Shown: positions 7,721 through 15,107 of the stretch, one piece after another | Numbering within the stretch: the first letter of the stretch is position 1 | Layout of the letters: each line of letters starts with the position of its first letter | From: Terrabacter sp. Root181 | GTDB lineage: Bacteria; Actinomycetota; Actinomycetes; Actinomycetales; Dermatophilaceae | NCBI RefSeq assembly: GCF_001428505.1 | Contig: NZ_LMHU01000001.1 | Location: 1,752,116-1,816,115 of the forward strand | Direction of reading: 5' to 3' | DNA length: 64,000 bases | Notes under the pieces: model-generated | The model's input: only the letters and a program-made list of their open reading frames with translations | What the model was told of the DNA's origin: nothing | Databases searched by the model: none | Made by a program: the position numbers and the translations under genes

Positions 7721-9646
7721 GTGACCACGGAGCCCACGCACCTGCCCCTGCCCCTCGAGAGCGACTGGCTCGACTGGGTCGGCGCCCGAGGCGAGCAGCA
7801 GCTCGCGCTGGCGCGGTCCCTCGTCGAGGGACTGCGCGCCGACCCCCCGAAGGAGCCGCTCGAGGTGCTCCGCGTGTGGAACGACGCGCAGACCGCGTTG
7901 TCCAACGCCGCCTCGGTGGGGTCGCTCTTCTCGGAGGTCCACCCCGACACCACGGTCCGTGAGCGCGCGGAGGCCGTGGCCCAGCAGGTGCAGAAGCTCG
8001 ACACCGACCTCGGCCTCGACACCGAGCTGTATGCCGTCCTCGCCGGTCTCGACGCGAGCGGCCTCGACGCCGACGCCACGCGCGTGCTCGAGCGCACCCT
8101 GCGCGACTTCCGCCGTTCGGGTGTCGACCGCGACGAGGCGACGCGCGACCGCCTCCGGGCGCTGAGCGAGCGCTCCATCCTGCTCAGCCAGGAGTTCAGC
8201 AAGAACATCCGTGAGAACGTCCGCAGCATCCGGGTCACGCCGGACCGCCTCGCGGGCCTTCCGCAGGACTGGGTCGACGCGCACCCGGTCGACGACGACG
8301 GCCTCGTCACCGTGACGACCGACTACCCCGACGTCGTGCCGTTCCGGACCTTCGCGCACGACGCACAGGCCCGGCGCGACCTCGTCACCGAGTTCCTCAC
8401 CATCGCCTGGCCGGCCAACGACCGCGTGCTCCAGGAGATCTTCGCCGTCCGCCGCGAGCACGCCACGCTCCTCGGCTACGCGTCCTGGGCCGACTACGAC
8501 GCCGAGGTCAAGATGATCGGCAGTGCGGCTGCCATCGGCGAGTTCATCGACCGCATCACCGAGCTGTCGGCCTCGAGCGCCGAGCGAGACAAGGGTGTGC
8601 TGCTCGAGCGACTGCGGCAGGACCGTCCCCACGCCACCGACATCGACGGCGCCGACGTCTCCTACTACGCCGAGCTCGTGCGCAAGGAGGACCTCGCCGT
8701 CGACGCCCAGCGCGTGCGGACGTACTTCCCGTTCGAGTCCGTGCGCCAGGGCCTGCTCGACGTCACCGGGCGTCTCTTCGGCCTCGAGTGGTCGCCGGTG
8801 GCACGTGAGGACGCCCGCACGTGGCACGAGGAGGTCGCGACCTACGACGTCTCCTTCCACGGCGAGCGGATCGGCCGCATCCACCTCGACCTGCACCCGC
8901 GCGACGGCAAGTACAAGCACGCGGCCCAGTTCGACCTCGCGCGCGGTGTCGACGGCACGCAGCTCGCCGAGGGCGTGCTCGTCTGCAACTTCAACCGGGG
9001 CCTCATGGAGCACGACGAGGTCGTCACCCTCTTCCACGAGTTCGGCCACCTCGTGCACCACGTGCTCGCCGGCCGCACCGAGTGGGTGCGCTTCTCGGGT
9101 GTCGCGACCGAGTGGGACTTCGTCGAGGCCCCGAGCCAGATGCTCGAGGAGTGGGCCTGGGACGCCGACGTGCTCGCGACCTTCGCGCGCAACGCCGACG
9201 GCGAGACCATCCCCGCCGAGCTCGTCGAGGCCATGCGCAGGGCGGACGACTTCGGCAAGGGCTACGACGCCCGCACCCAGATGTTCTACGCCGCGCTCTC
9301 CTACGACTTCCACGTGAACGAGACCGACGACCTCACGGCCCGCCTGCGGGAGCTCATGGAGCGCTACTCGGTGTTCCCGTACCTCGAGGGCACGCACATG
9401 CAGTGCCACTTCGGGCACCTCGACGGCTACAGCTCGGCCTACTACACCTACATGTGGTCGCTCGTCATCGCCAAGGACATGTTCTCGGCCTTCGACCGCG
9501 GCGACCTCTTCGACCCCGAGGTCGCGGGCGCCTACCGCGACAAGGTGCTGGCGCAGGGCGGCCGTCGCGACGCCGCCGACCTCGTCGAGGACTTCCTCGG
9601 CCGTCCCTACACCTTCGACGCGTATGCCGCATGGCTGGCGGAGTGA
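7721..9646 (+). CDS. M3 family oligopeptidase (thimet oligopeptidase-like)
   Basis: A 641-residue zinc metallopeptidase of family M3 that degrades short cytosolic peptides. The HEFGHLVHH zinc-binding helix lies near residue 440, with the third ligand glutamate about 25 residues later in VATEWDFVEAPSQMLEEW. The arrangement is that of the thimet oligopeptidase/Dcp branch rather than PepF. No signal peptide is seen. GTG at 7721 is preferred over GTG at 7712 because a TACAGT -10 sits exactly 7 bases before it. The MOSC gene starts within the last codons, so the two are co-transcribed. Confidence 0.92.
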   Translation: MTTEPTHLPLPLESDWLDWVGARGEQQLALARSLVEGLRADPPKEPLEVLRVWNDAQTALSNAASVGSLFSEVHPDTTVRERAEAVAQQVQKLDTDLGLDTELYAVLAGLDASGLDADATRVLERTLRDFRRSGVDRDEATRDRLRALSERSILLSQEFSKNIRENVRSIRVTPDRLAGLPQDWVDAHPVDDDGLVTVTTDYPDVVPFRTFAHDAQARRDLVTEFLTIAWPANDRVLQEIFAVRREHATLLGYASWADYDAEVKMIGSAAAIGEFIDRITELSASSAERDKGVLLERLRQDRPHATDIDGADVSYYAELVRKEDLAVDAQRVRTYFPFESVRQGLLDVTGRLFGLEWSPVAREDARTWHEEVATYDVSFHGERIGRIHLDLHPRDGKYKHAAQFDLARGVDGTQLAEGVLVCNFNRGLMEHDEVVTLFHEFGHLVHHVLAGRTEWVRFSGVATEWDFVEAPSQMLEEWAWDADVLATFARNADGETIPAELVEAMRRADDFGKGYDARTQMFYAALSYDFHVNETDDLTARLRELMERYSVFPYLEGTHMQCHFGHLDGYSSAYYTYMWSLVIAKDMFSAFDRGDLFDPEVAGAYRDKVLAQGGRRDAADLVEDFLGRPYTFDAYAAWLAE

Positions 9647-10500
9647 CCGGGGCACGGACCGGGGGCGTACGCGTCACCTCGCTGACGGCCTACCCCGTCA
9701 AGTCGCTCGGCGGGGTCTCCCTCGACGAGGCGGTCGTGGAGCCGCAGGGTCTGCGTGGCGACCGCCGCTGGGCGGTCGTCGACCCGGACGGCACCAAGGT
9801 CACGGCTCGCGAGGAGCACGCCCTCCTCGGGCTGCGCGCCGAACCCGTCGACGACGGGGGAGTGCGCCTGGTCGCGTCCGGCGCGGACCCGCTCGAGGTC
9901 GCCCCGCCGCGCGGCGCCGAGCCCGTTCCCGTCCGGTTCTCCGGGCAGGACCACGCCCTCCCCGCCGGCGACGAGGCCGACGCGTGGCTGACCGCGCGCG
10001 TCGGCCGCCCGTTGCGGCTCGTGTGGCAGGACGACGAGACCCACCGTCCGATCCGCCCTGACATGGGTGGCGCCGAGGGGGACCGCAACTCGCTCTCGGA
10101 TGCCGCGCCGCTGCACGTCACCTCGGAGTCGTCGCTGCGACGCCTCAACGACTGGGTGCTGGAGACGGCCCTGGAGCGGGGCGAGGAGCCGCGAGAAGCC
10201 TTGGGGCACGAGCGGTTCCGACCCAACCTCGTGGTCTCGGGGAGCGAGCCGTTCGCCGAGGACGCTTGGTCGAGGGTCCGCATCGGGGGCGTGCCGTTCC
10301 GCTCGACGATGGTCTGCGACCGCTGCGTCATGACGACCGTCGACCGGGTCGACCTGCGCACGGGCAAGGAGCCGATCCGCACCCTCGCCCGGCACCGGAA
10401 GTGGGACGGCGCCACGTGGTTCGGGATCCGCCTGACCCCCGAGCTGCCGCTCGCTGAGGGAGCCATGCTGCGCGTCGGCGACGACGTCGTCGCCACCTGA
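9643..10500 (+). CDS. MOSC domain protein (YcbX/mARC-like)
   Basis: 285 residues with an N-terminal beta-barrel domain (YPVKSLGGVSLDEA) and a C-terminal MOSC domain that contains the conserved cysteine in CDRCVMTTVD and the RFRPNLVV strand. Proteins of this type bind the molybdenum cofactor through that cysteine and reduce N-hydroxylated compounds with help from a redox partner. The GTG at 9643 overlaps the upstream TGA as GTGA; an ATG at 9631 in the same frame would add four residues. A large hairpin follows. The partner is unknown; the flavoprotein at 5077-6360 is only a nearby candidate. Confidence 0.88.
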   Translation: MTGARTGGVRVTSLTAYPVKSLGGVSLDEAVVEPQGLRGDRRWAVVDPDGTKVTAREEHALLGLRAEPVDDGGVRLVASGADPLEVAPPRGAEPVPVRFSGQDHALPAGDEADAWLTARVGRPLRLVWQDDETHRPIRPDMGGAEGDRNSLSDAAPLHVTSESSLRRLNDWVLETALERGEEPREALGHERFRPNLVVSGSEPFAEDAWSRVRIGGVPFRSTMVCDRCVMTTVDRVDLRTGKEPIRTLARHRKWDGATWFGIRLTPELPLAEGAMLRVGDDVVAT

Positions 10501-10551
10501 GGGCCCGAGTCGGAGGCTGCGACGTCCGGTGCGGGCTCGACAGAGCCGTGA

Positions 10552-10614
10552 TCGGGCGCGAGGTCGCGCAGGTGGTGCGCTCCGGCGACCCGGGCTGCGC
10601 GATCTCGCGCCCGA
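10552..10614. terminator. Large bidirectional terminator hairpin
   Basis: A 20-bp stem (10552-10571 with 10595-10614) containing a single G-U pair encloses a 23-base loop; GGCTCG near 10534 and CGAGCC at 10615 could extend it. It lies between the convergent MOSC and oxidoreductase genes. It has no T-run, as is usual in GC-rich actinobacteria. Confidence 0.75.
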
Positions 10615-10630
10615 CGAGCCGCGGCTTGGC

Positions 10631-11548
10631 TCAGGTGAGGCGGGACAGGACGTCACGCAGGTCGGTGAGGGCGGCCGCCTCCTCGGGGCTGAGCGCTGCC
10701 AGGGGCGTGGCCGCCAGCCGGCGGTAGACCGCCGCCATCCCTGCGAAGAGCTCCGGCGAGGCGCCCGCCGAGCCCTGCGTGTCGGCGATGCTCTCCATCT
10801 CGTCGACGAAGCGCGCGCTCTTGGCGGCTGCCACCGCCACGCGCCGCGCGGCGCCCTCGACCTGGACAGGGAGCTCCTCGGCGAGGTCGGCGAGGACGGG
10901 AGCGAGCACGTCGAGGGCCGCGGCCGTCTGCAGGGCCTGCACCCAGACCGCCGTCGTGCCCTTGTAGACCGAGGCGGTGCACATCTTCACGGCCGACGCC
11001 TGGCCGACGCGGTCGCCGACGACGGTGCGCCGCAGGCCGACGGCCGGGACGCGCGTCACCTCCGCCGCGCGAGCACCCGAGAGGTAGAGCATGGTGTCGC
11101 TCCCGGGCTCGGGCGGCCCGCCGCTGACGGACCCGTCGACGAGGTCGAGGCCCGCCGCGGCGGCCTGTGCGGCGAGGGCGGCGACGCGCTCGGGTGAGAC
11201 GGCGTTCGCCTCGAGGAGCAGCGGAGTCGTGCCGGTCGCCCTGGACGCCTCGATCACCGAGGCGAGCACGGCCTCGGCGGCGGCGGGCGGGCAGATGCTG
11301 ACGACGAGGTCGCCGGCCGCGACCACGGCGTCGAGGTCCGGCAGCAGCTCCAGGCCGCTGGCGAGGCCGGCCGTGCGCTCGCTCCGCCCGACGACCGTCG
11401 CGACGACCCGCACACCGGCGGTCGCCCAGGCGCGACCGAGGGCCGAGCCCATGGCGCCGGGCGAGACGATGCCGATCGTCCTCACGGCGCGTGCTCCGGG
11501 CAGGAGGTCGCCGGTAGGAGCCGACCGGTCCGGGCGTCCGGCGGTCAC
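10631..11548 (-). CDS. NAD(P)-dependent oxidoreductase, 6PGDH/3-hydroxyisobutyrate dehydrogenase-like with DUF1932-type C-terminus
   Basis: 305 residues: a Rossmann domain starting at GIVSPGAMGSALG with NAD(P) binding, then a helical domain resembling DUF1932 (SVSGGPPEPG, followed by KMCTASVYKG with the putative catalytic lysine). The substrate is probably a beta-hydroxyacid but cannot be specified. The GTG at 11548 overlaps the stop of the upstream acyltransferase gene (GTGA) and has AAGGAG 11 bases before it. An internal GTG at 11485 has a better-spaced CGGAG and begins right at the Rossmann fold, giving 284 residues, so the start is uncertain. Confidence 0.82.
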   Translation of the reverse strand: MTAGRPDRSAPTGDLLPGARAVRTIGIVSPGAMGSALGRAWATAGVRVVATVVGRSERTAGLASGLELLPDLDAVVAAGDLVVSICPPAAAEAVLASVIEASRATGTTPLLLEANAVSPERVAALAAQAAAAGLDLVDGSVSGGPPEPGSDTMLYLSGARAAEVTRVPAVGLRRTVVGDRVGQASAVKMCTASVYKGTTAVWVQALQTAAALDVLAPVLADLAEELPVQVEGAARRVAVAAAKSARFVDEMESIADTQGSAGASPELFAGMAAVYRRLAATPLAALSPEEAAALTDLRDVLSRLT

Positions 11549-13530
11549 GGGATCGGGAGCTCCTTGAGCACGACCGGCTTGCCGGTGTTGCGCTGCGAGA
11601 GGTCGGCCATCGCCTGGCGCACCGTCTTGGAGAAGAGGTGGGCTCCCTTGATCGTCGGGTGGATCCTGTCGGACTGGACCTGCTCCGGGTGAGCCCGGAT
11701 GGCGTCGGCCCAGTCGGCGACGACGACGTTCGCCCGGCCGCGCACGACGAGCTCGAGGGTCGCGTTGTCGGTGTCGACGCGCGCGAACGGCCCCATGATG
11801 TTGACGAGGACGACCATGCGGTCGGGACCGAGGACGTCGAGCACCTGCTTGACGCGGTCCTCGTCGACCCCGGCGTTGGTGCCGAAGGCGAGGATGACCG
11901 CGCGTCGGTTGCCGTCACCGCGCGCCGAGACCTCCGCGAGGCCGTCGGACCAGCGCCGGTTGGACTTCGCGTCGATGCGGATGCCCGGGAAGTAGTAGCG
12001 CAGGGCCTGCAGGCTGCCGACCATGATCGAGTCGCCGTACGCGTCGATGTCGGGTCCGGCGGGCATCGTGAACGAGGCGTTGGTGGCCGCTGCGGCACCC
12101 GTGCCCGACGCCGTGGTGCCAGAGCCCGCGGCCGGGGTGCCCTGGGTCGCGGCGGTTGCCACCGGGGAGTGGGTCGCCATGGCGTCGGCGGCCGCCTCGT
12201 TCGCGGCGAGCATCCGCGCGGTCTCGCTCTGGTCGGGGGCGGTCAGGACGATGATCGCGGTGACGACGGCGAGCGTGGCGACTGCGGCGCCGACGACCTG
12301 CTTGGTGCGCCGGGTCAGGCCGGAGACGCGGCCGCGCAGGCTCGTCGCCACACCCCGGAAGCCGAGGCTGCGGAACGGCGTCTCGACGAAGCGGAAGCTG
12401 AGGTCGGCGAGGGCCAGCGTCACGAGCACGCACCATGTCCGCGTCAGCAGGTGCGACGTCGTGCCCGGTGCCGAGGGGTTGTCGAGCGCGACGAGGAGGA
12501 TGACGGGCCAGTGCCAGAGGTAGATGGAGTAGGACCGCGCACCGACCCAGCCGGCGACCGGGTGCCGCATCGCCCTCTGCACCCCGGTGACGCCGTCGGG
12601 GCGTCGCTCGATGACGCCCATGACGAGCACCGCGGTCGCGAGCGACGCGAGCACGATGCCGCCGCGGAAGGTCAGCGTCGACTCCTCGTCGAGGAAGGCC
12701 ATCTCGGCGAGCAGGACCACGAGGGCCAGCGGGACGGCATACGACCCGAGACGACCCCACCGCGACGGCGCCACCCACAGCGCGAGCCGGGGGCTCGCCC
12801 AGGCGAAGGCGAGGGCGGCCCCGGCCATGAGGCCCATGACGTGGGTGTCGGTGCCGTAGTAGACGCGGGTCGCGTCGGTGCCGGGCGTGAAGAGCAGCGC
12901 CATGAGCAACGACGACCCGAGCCCGACGGCGACGGCCACGCCGACGCGCACCCGGCTCGACACGGTGAGCAGCGCGAGCGTCACGAGCGGCCAGAGCAGG
13001 TAGAACTGCTCCTCGACCGCCAGCGACCAGAAGTTCATGAACAGCTGGGGCGCGGTCTGGTCGAAGTAGCTCGTGCCCGCGGTGATCTCGGTCCAGTTCG
13101 TGGAGAACGTCAGGGCTCCGACGATCTGGCGGCCGATGTCGACGAGGAGGTCCTGGCTCACCGCGCGCGCGATGAGCACGCTCGTGACGACGCAGAGGAC
13201 GAGGGCGGGCAGCAGGCGACGGGCGCGGCGCACCCAGAACTGCGAGAGCGCGATGCTCCCGGTGCGATGGTGCTCGCGGACGAGCAGCGTCGTGATGAGG
13301 AAGCCCGACACGACGAAGAAGACGTCGACGCCGAGGAAGCCGCCCGGCAGCCACGAGGCGTTGAGGTGGTAGACGAGGACCCCGACGATGGCGAGGGCCC
13401 GGAGCCCGTCGAGGCCCTCGATGCGAGCCGCATGTCCCGACCGCGCACGCCCCGATCGCGGGGTGGCCCCCGTGGCCGTGTCGGCGGTCTGACCCGTGCC
13501 AGCCGCCCGTGAAATCGCCGACGTCGTCAC
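11545..13530 (-). CDS. OatA-like acyltransferase 3 with C-terminal SGNH hydrolase domain
   Basis: 661 residues. The N-terminal two thirds form an acyltransferase-3 membrane domain (about 10 helices) with the LDGLRALAI motif, the FFVVSGFLIT segment and RRARRLLPA. After a Ser/Thr/Ala-rich linker comes an extracytoplasmic SGNH domain with the nucleophile block DAYGDSIM, GTNAG and a C-terminal DRIHP catalytic pair. This architecture is that of peptidoglycan or exopolysaccharide O-acetyltransferases. The GTG at 13530 has AAGGAG 4 bases upstream and a TATGCT -10 at 13583-13588; longer starts would cross that promoter. The last codons overlap the oxidoreductase start, so the genes are coupled, though a functional link is not obvious. 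Confidence 0.88.
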   Translation of the reverse strand: MTTSAISRAAGTGQTADTATGATPRSGRARSGHAARIEGLDGLRALAIVGVLVYHLNASWLPGGFLGVDVFFVVSGFLITTLLVREHHRTGSIALSQFWVRRARRLLPALVLCVVTSVLIARAVSQDLLVDIGRQIVGALTFSTNWTEITAGTSYFDQTAPQLFMNFWSLAVEEQFYLLWPLVTLALLTVSSRVRVGVAVAVGLGSSLLMALLFTPGTDATRVYYGTDTHVMGLMAGAALAFAWASPRLALWVAPSRWGRLGSYAVPLALVVLLAEMAFLDEESTLTFRGGIVLASLATAVLVMGVIERRPDGVTGVQRAMRHPVAGWVGARSYSIYLWHWPVILLVALDNPSAPGTTSHLLTRTWCVLVTLALADLSFRFVETPFRSLGFRGVATSLRGRVSGLTRRTKQVVGAAVATLAVVTAIIVLTAPDQSETARMLAANEAAADAMATHSPVATAATQGTPAAGSGTTASGTGAAAATNASFTMPAGPDIDAYGDSIMVGSLQALRYYFPGIRIDAKSNRRWSDGLAEVSARGDGNRRAVILAFGTNAGVDEDRVKQVLDVLGPDRMVVLVNIMGPFARVDTDNATLELVVRGRANVVVADWADAIRAHPEQVQSDRIHPTIKGAHLFSKTVRQAMADLSQRNTGKPVVLKELPIP

Positions 13531-13582
13531 GTCGCTCCTTCCGTGGGCCGCGGTGAGTGGAGTCACCGCCGTGCCTGTTGTG

Positions 13583-13588
13583 AGCATA
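13583..13588 (-). promoter_or_regulatory. -10 element of the acyltransferase gene
   Basis: TATGCT on the - strand would start transcription near 13576, about 45 bases before GTG 13530, leaving a short leader with an AAGGAG Shine-Dalgarno. It is divergent from the acylphosphatase promoter 40 bases away. Confidence 0.45.
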
Positions 13589-13625
13589 GGTACGCGTGGG
13601 GCTCCCGTTGCGGCGCCACGCGGCA

Positions 13626-13631
13626 TACCGT
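13626..13631 (+). promoter_or_regulatory. Leaderless -10 of acyP
   Basis: TACCGT followed by 6 bases and GTG at 13638. It forms part of GGCATACCGT, again overlapping the dispersed heptamer. Confidence 0.5.
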
Positions 13632-13637
13632 GTCGGG

Positions 13638-13943
13638 GTGGACGACGAGGTGGGCGGCGGGCCGGTGCGCGCGACGATGTTCGTGCGCGGAAGGGTGCAG
13701 GGGGTCGCCTTCCGGTGGTGGACGCGCGCCCGCGCGCTCGAGCTGGGTCTCGACGGGCACGCCCGCAACACCGCCGACGGTCGCGTCGAGGTCGTCGCCC
13801 AGGGGAGCCGTGATGCGGTCGACGCGCTCGAGGCGCTGCTGCGGGAGACCCCTTCGACGACCCGGCGCCCGGGACACGTCGAGGGAGTCGTCGTGCAGCT
13901 CGGTGTTCCGAGGGACGGAATCACCGGGTTCGTCGAGCGCTGA
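13638..13943 (+). CDS. acyP: Acylphosphatase
   Basis: A 101-residue acylphosphatase that hydrolyses the carboxyl-phosphate bond of acyl phosphates in the cytosol. The active-site loop GRVQGVAFR supplies the catalytic arginine and the later HARNTADG the catalytic asparagine. The GTG at 13638 is chosen from a TACCGT-N6-GTG leaderless promoter; ATG at 13677 would cut close to the first strand. Chorismate mutase follows 18 bases later from its own promoter. Confidence 0.93.
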   Translation: MDDEVGGGPVRATMFVRGRVQGVAFRWWTRARALELGLDGHARNTADGRVEVVAQGSRDAVDALEALLRETPSTTRRPGHVEGVVVQLGVPRDGITGFVER

Positions 13944-13949
13944 CCCGCC

Positions 13950-13955
13950 TAGGCT
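13950..13955 (+). promoter_or_regulatory. Leaderless -10 of the chorismate mutase gene
   Basis: TAGGCT, then 6 bases, then GTG at 13962. It lies immediately after the acyP stop. Confidence 0.5.
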
Positions 13956-13961
13956 GACCCG

Positions 13962-14264
13962 GTGAGCGACGTGCCCGAGGTCCCCGCCGAGCTCGCTCGG
14001 CTGCGCAGCAGCATCGACAACATCGATGCCGCACTCGTCCACCTGCTCGCCGAGCGCTTCAAGTGCACCCAGCAGGTGGGTCGCCTCAAGGCCGAGCAGC
14101 ACCTGCCTGCCGCCGACCCCGCGCGCGAGGAGCGCCAGATCGCCCGCCTGCGGGCGCTCGCCGACAGCGCCGGGCTCGACCCGGTGTTCGCCGAGGCGTT
14201 CCTGAACTTCATCATCGCCGAGGTCATCCACCACCACGAGCGCATCGCCAACGGCGACGCGTAG
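13962..14264 (+). CDS. Chorismate mutase (AroQ type)
   Basis: 100 residues, all helical, of the AroQ class that converts chorismate to prephenate on the way to phenylalanine and tyrosine. The pattern LRSSIDNIDAALVHLLAERF, with a catalytic arginine early in helix 1, KxxQQVGRLKAE (lysine and arginine ligands) and RxxxxxRLRALA, fits the monofunctional short form. The start GTG 13962 follows a TAGGCT -10. It ends before a hairpin pair that separates it from the convergent PPOX gene. Confidence 0.92.
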   Translation: MSDVPEVPAELARLRSSIDNIDAALVHLLAERFKCTQQVGRLKAEQHLPAADPAREERQIARLRALADSAGLDPVFAEAFLNFIIAEVIHHHERIANGDA

Positions 14265-14285
14265 GTCGTCGCACCCGACGGGTGG

Positions 14286-14326
14286 GGGCCCGTCCGGGCC
14301 CTGCCGCACGGGACCCGACGCGGGTC
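14286..14326. terminator. Double hairpin between convergent genes
   Basis: Two perfect 6-bp hairpins: GGGCCC-gtcc-GGGCCC (14286-14301) and GACCCG-acg-CGGGTC (14312-14326). The second touches the PPOX stop codon. Confidence 0.5.
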
Positions 14327-14327
14327 G

Positions 14328-14987
14328 TCAGTAGAGCGTCGCGTCCTGCCGCTCGGCGAGGGCGGCGTCGTAGGCGGCCGCCTCGGCGTCCGACGCGAAC
14401 CCGCCGGCCTCGCGCGTCATCGTCCCGGCGGTCGGCAGGGTCTTCGGGTCGACCCGGGACTCGCTGTCCCACAGGCGACTTCGCTTGATCGCACGAGCGC
14501 ACTGGAAGTAGACGCGCTCGACCTCGACGACGAGCACCGAGGCCGGCAGCACACCCTTGACCTCGTGTCGCGCCAGCTCGTCCGGGTCGGTCGACACGAT
14601 CGCGGTGCCGCGCACGCGCAGCTCCTCGCCGAGGCCCGGCACGAGGAAGATCAGGCCCACCCTCGGGTCGGCGACGACGTTGCGCAGCGTGTCGAGGCGG
14701 TTGTTGCCGCGGCGGTCGGGGATGACCAGGGTGCGCTCGTCACGCACGACGACGAAGCCGGGCCGGTCCCCGCGCGGCGACTGGTCGAGTCCGCCGTCCC
14801 CGACCGTGGCGATGACGACGAAGGGGGCCGCCGCGATGATCCGCGCCTGGCTGGGCGTGACGGTCGCCGACTCCTTGGCGAGGCTGTTGGCGGCGGGGGC
14901 CGTCGGGTAGACCTCGAGCAGCCGCTCGAGGGAGCTGACCCGGTGCTCGTCGTCCAGGGGGTGATCTCGGCGCTCGTCGGCATCCAC
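14328..14987 (-). CDS. Pyridoxamine 5'-phosphate oxidase-related FMN flavoprotein (MSMEG_1061/DR2398-like)
   Basis: 219 residues with a split-barrel PPOX fold: SPRGDRPGFVVVRDERTLVIPDRRGNNRLDTLRN is the characteristic FMN-binding run (shown here only to mark the segment at about residues 75-110). True PdxH substrate residues are not evident, so it is probably a flavin reductase or oxidoreductase of unknown substrate. The GTG at 14987 is set by TACCGT-N6-GTG on the - strand (14999-14994). It is divergent from smc, with roughly 120 bases between the two starts. Confidence 0.85.
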   Translation of the reverse strand: MDADERRDHPLDDEHRVSSLERLLEVYPTAPAANSLAKESATVTPSQARIIAAAPFVVIATVGDGGLDQSPRGDRPGFVVVRDERTLVIPDRRGNNRLDTLRNVVADPRVGLIFLVPGLGEELRVRGTAIVSTDPDELARHEVKGVLPASVLVVEVERVYFQCARAIKRSRLWDSESRVDPKTLPTAGTMTREAGGFASDAEAAAYDAALAERQDATLY

Positions 14988-14993
14988 CCGTCC

Positions 14994-14999
14994 ACGGTA
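14994..14999 (-). promoter_or_regulatory. Leaderless -10 of the PPOX gene
   Basis: TACCGT on the - strand, 6 bases before GTG 14987, in the context GGCATACCGT, which is identical to the acyP promoter core. Confidence 0.5.
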
Positions 15000-15059
15000 T
15001 GCCGTCCGTCCCCCGCACGCGCGGGCGCTCACCTCCCCGGAGCACGCCCCCACGGCTAG

Positions 15060-15065
15060 TACGCT
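15060..15065 (+). promoter_or_regulatory. Probable -10 of smc
   Basis: TACGCT, giving a start near 15072 and a leader of about 36 bases before GTG 15108. Confidence 0.4.
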
Positions 15066-15107
15066 GACCGGGATCGCTGGCTGGCTGGACAAAGGATTTC
15101 TCGGGTC

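Noticed and set aside
8821..10500. 559-codon version of the MOSC gene starting inside the peptidase gene
   Set aside because: The first 270 codons are an Arg-rich shadow of the peptidase frame; the real MOSC domain starts at the overlap with the peptidase stop.
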